64,000 bases of DNA from Akkermansiaceae bacterium (GTDB lineage Bacteria; Verrucomicrobiota; Verrucomicrobiia; Verrucomicrobiales; Akkermansiaceae), in assembly GCA_905181965.1 (NCBI GenBank), contig CAJIZY010000013.1, positions 210,219-274,218 on the forward strand, read 5' to 3'. Positions 62,578-64,000 of this stretch are shown here, piece by piece. The notes under the pieces were generated by a model that searched no databases, was not told the DNA's origin, and was given only the letters and a program-made list of their open reading frames with translations. Both the position numbers and the translations under genes were made by a program. Each line of letters begins with the position of its first letter. Within the stretch, counting starts at the first letter, position 1.

Positions 62578-63435
62578 CTAGCGCTCCTTAACAGCCATTT
62601 GCTTCTGCATTCCCAAGCCGTCTATTCCGAGCTCGACGACATCGCCCTCTTTTAAATACACGGGCGGATCAAATCCCAAACCAACTCCAGCTGGGGTTCC
62701 AGTCGAGATGACATCACCCGGCAAAAGAGTCATGAAGCGACTCAGATAACTCACCACTTGCTGGATATTAAAAATAAAATCAGAGGTGCAGCCATTCTGT
62801 AGCTGCTCACCATTCAAATTTAACCAAAGCCGCAGATCATTCGGATTCGAAACCTCATCACTGGTCGCCAAATAAGGCCCAAACGGCGCATAGGTGTCAG
62901 CTGATTTTCCTTTCACCCACTGCCCCCCTTTCTCTAACTGCCACTCGCGCTCAGAATAGTCATTATGAACTCCATAACCGGCGACATAATTCAAAGCTTC
63001 GTCCTCGCTCACGTACTTTGCCCGCTTTCCAATTACCACCGCCAACTCTACTTCCCAATCCGTTTTATTTGAATCGCGAGGGATCACGATATCATCATTC
63101 GGACCAGCCCAAGCCGTCGTAGCCTTAAAAAACACAATCGGTTCACTCGGAGCTTCCATCCCAGCCTCCTCGGCGTGCGAAGCATAATTCAATCCAATAC
63201 AAACAATTTTTGAAGGCCGGGCCACTGCCGGCGCCAGAGTCACACCTCCGGCATTCACCCGAGGCAACGAATCTCCTTGCTCTTGCAGAAAATTCTCAAG
63301 CCTTTTCAAGCCATCGTTTTCAAAAAACGCTTCCCCCCAGTCCTCGCCAAAGTCAGCACAATTCAGGATCTCGTTTTCGGAAACAAAAACACCAGGCACA
63401 ACCGCACCATTCTCGTAAAATCGGGTTAATTTCAT
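62578..63435 (-). CDS. FAH-family hydrolase (likely 2,4-diketo-3-deoxy-L-fuconate hydrolase)
   Basis: A 285-residue fumarylacetoacetase-fold protein. Marks: PSKIVCIGLNYASHAEEAGM, PIVFFKATTAW, metal-binding DWEVELAVVIGK, HNDYSEREWQ, KGKSADTYAPFGPYLAT and STGTPAGVGLGF. In the non-phosphorylative L-fucose route this family cleaves 2,4-diketo-3-deoxy-L-fuconate to pyruvate and L-lactate; some members instead act on acylpyruvates. Four bases from the fucD start, so co-translated. Confidence 0.9.
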   Translation of the reverse strand: MKLTRFYENGAVVPGVFVSENEILNCADFGEDWGEAFFENDGLKRLENFLQEQGDSLPRVNAGGVTLAPAVARPSKIVCIGLNYASHAEEAGMEAPSEPIVFFKATTAWAGPNDDIVIPRDSNKTDWEVELAVVIGKRAKYVSEDEALNYVAGYGVHNDYSEREWQLEKGGQWVKGKSADTYAPFGPYLATSDEVSNPNDLRLWLNLNGEQLQNGCTSDFIFNIQQVVSYLSRFMTLLPGDVISTGTPAGVGLGFDPPVYLKEGDVVELGIDGLGMQKQMAVKER

Positions 63436-63448
63436 TAGTCTAAATTTT

Positions 63449-64000
63449 CTATCTTAAGAGAGTTGCGCCACCGTCGATATCGTATGCGGAACCCGTAATA
63501 AAGGCCGCTTTATCCGAACACAAGAATGCCGCCAACTCCGCCACCTCAGAAGGTTTTCCCATCCGGCCGATCGGCTGGTACTCTGAAAGCTTTTGGAACA
63601 TTCCGGCCCTCTCCTCTTCGGGATAATTTTTCTCGAGGTAACCATCAACAAACGGAGTATGAATTCGAGCCGGGCAAATGCAGTTCGCACGAATTCCTTC
63701 CGCTAAATAATCTCTAGCGACCGATAGTGTCATCGACACCGCTGCCCCTTTGGACATCGAGTAAGCGAAGCGCTCCTGAATTCCCACTTTCGCCGCCATC
63801 GAAGCCATATTCACAATCGCTCCTCCCCCACTTTCAATCATTTTCGGAATCGCAAAGTGAATACAGTGATAAATTCCTTTCACATTTACTCCATAAATCC
63901 GATCCATTTCTTCAGGAGTGGTGTCAGCCGCTTTACCGATCGATGCGATGCCGGCGCAGTTGACCAAGGCATCAATTCTCAAAATCCCGGCAAAAACTTC
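63449..64000 (-). CDS. Short-chain dehydrogenase, N terminus outside window
   Basis: Open from the right edge (184 codons); the N-terminal nucleotide motif lies outside. Visible features are ALVNCAGIAS, NVKGIYHCIHFA, NMASMAAKVGI with the catalytic Ser, YSMSKGA with Tyr/Lys, ICPARIHTPF and SAYDIDGGATLLR. An internal TTG at 63982 is not the start, since coding sequence continues upstream. Best candidate for 2-keto-3-deoxy-L-fuconate 4-dehydrogenase, because it immediately precedes the FAH hydrolase (13-bp gap). Confidence 0.85.
   Translation of the reverse strand, partial: EVFAGILRIDALVNCAGIASIGKAADTTPEEMDRIYGVNVKGIYHCIHFAIPKMIESGGGAIVNMASMAAKVGIQERFAYSMSKGAAVSMTLSVARDYLAEGIRANCICPARIHTPFVDGYLEKNYPEEERAGMFQKLSEYQPIGRMGKPSEVAELAAFLCSDKAAFITGSAYDIDGGATLLR

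Overview
The window reads as chromosomal DNA of a heterotrophic, probably marine bacterium of the Verrucomicrobia/Planctomycetes (PVC) superphylum, most likely a verrucomicrobium. The main evidence is the set of families that are expanded in that group: DUF1592/DUF1588/DUF1585 cytochrome proteins paired with a DUF1552 protein, a DUF1549/DUF1553 cytochrome protein paired with a DUF1501 protein, PVC-type dehydrogenase propellers fused to cytochrome c, type I sulfatases, DUF3472 proteins and many LamG-like secreted proteins. No rRNA, tRNA, CRISPR array, insertion sequence or prophage was recognised.

Layout. 1-3.6 kb (minus): a partial secreted protein, a secreted EF-hand protein with a 12-bp tandem-repeat tail, and a four-gene ECF sigma/membrane-protein operon. 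3.9-16.3 kb: the PVC exoenzyme block (DUF1592+DUF1552, LamG-cytochrome-propeller, lactonase-like amidohydrolase, DUF1501+DUF1549/1553). 16.8-22.5 kb: a metallophosphoesterase/transmembrane/LamG/beta-helix fusion, an amidohydrolase-alpha/beta hydrolase fusion and a secreted protein. 22.6-32.5 kb: a TPR-peroxiredoxin fusion, two convergent sulfatases, an OmpA-like coiled-coil protein, aldose 1-epimerase and a DUF5077/DUF3472 lipoprotein. 32.8-45.3 kb: mostly housekeeping and redox genes (ArsC-like selenoprotein, HMA protein, DEAD-box helicase, fatty acid desaturase, FxsA, peroxiredoxin selenoprotein, polyprenyl synthase, photolyase-like protein, a second sigma operon, transketolase). 45.4-51.6 kb: YqgE, SSS sugar symporter, galactokinase, zinc alcohol dehydrogenase, START-like and SOUL proteins. 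51.6-59.6 kb: a 1397-residue ceramidase-like/propeller/cytochrome fusion, a PQQ-type propeller and a secreted pyruvate-phosphate-dikinase-N-like protein. 60.5-64 kb (minus, continuing past the edge): SDR, L-fuconate dehydratase, FAH-family hydrolase and SDR, together most of the non-phosphorylative L-fucose pathway. Sulfatases, lactonase-like proteins, GalM, GalK and the symporter fit growth on sulfated fucose/galactose polysaccharides; that is an inference.

The most striking result is a pair of selenoprotein genes. An ArsC-family reductase (32796-33155) and a BCP/PrxQ-type peroxiredoxin (38491-39000, minus) each carry one in-frame TGA exactly at the catalytic cysteine. In each, a G-containing apical hairpin loop begins 23 nt after the TGA, as expected for bacterial SECIS elements. 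No sel genes lie in the window.

Seven otherwise intact conserved genes are interrupted by single-base shifts, about half at short homopolymers (DUF1552, LamG-cytochrome, one sulfatase, OmpA-like, DEAD-box helicase, transketolase, PPDK-like). This looks more like indel errors of long-read or low-coverage assembly than true pseudogenes, so these genes are annotated across the shift. The two TGA codons are not explained by indels because the frame is the same on both sides.
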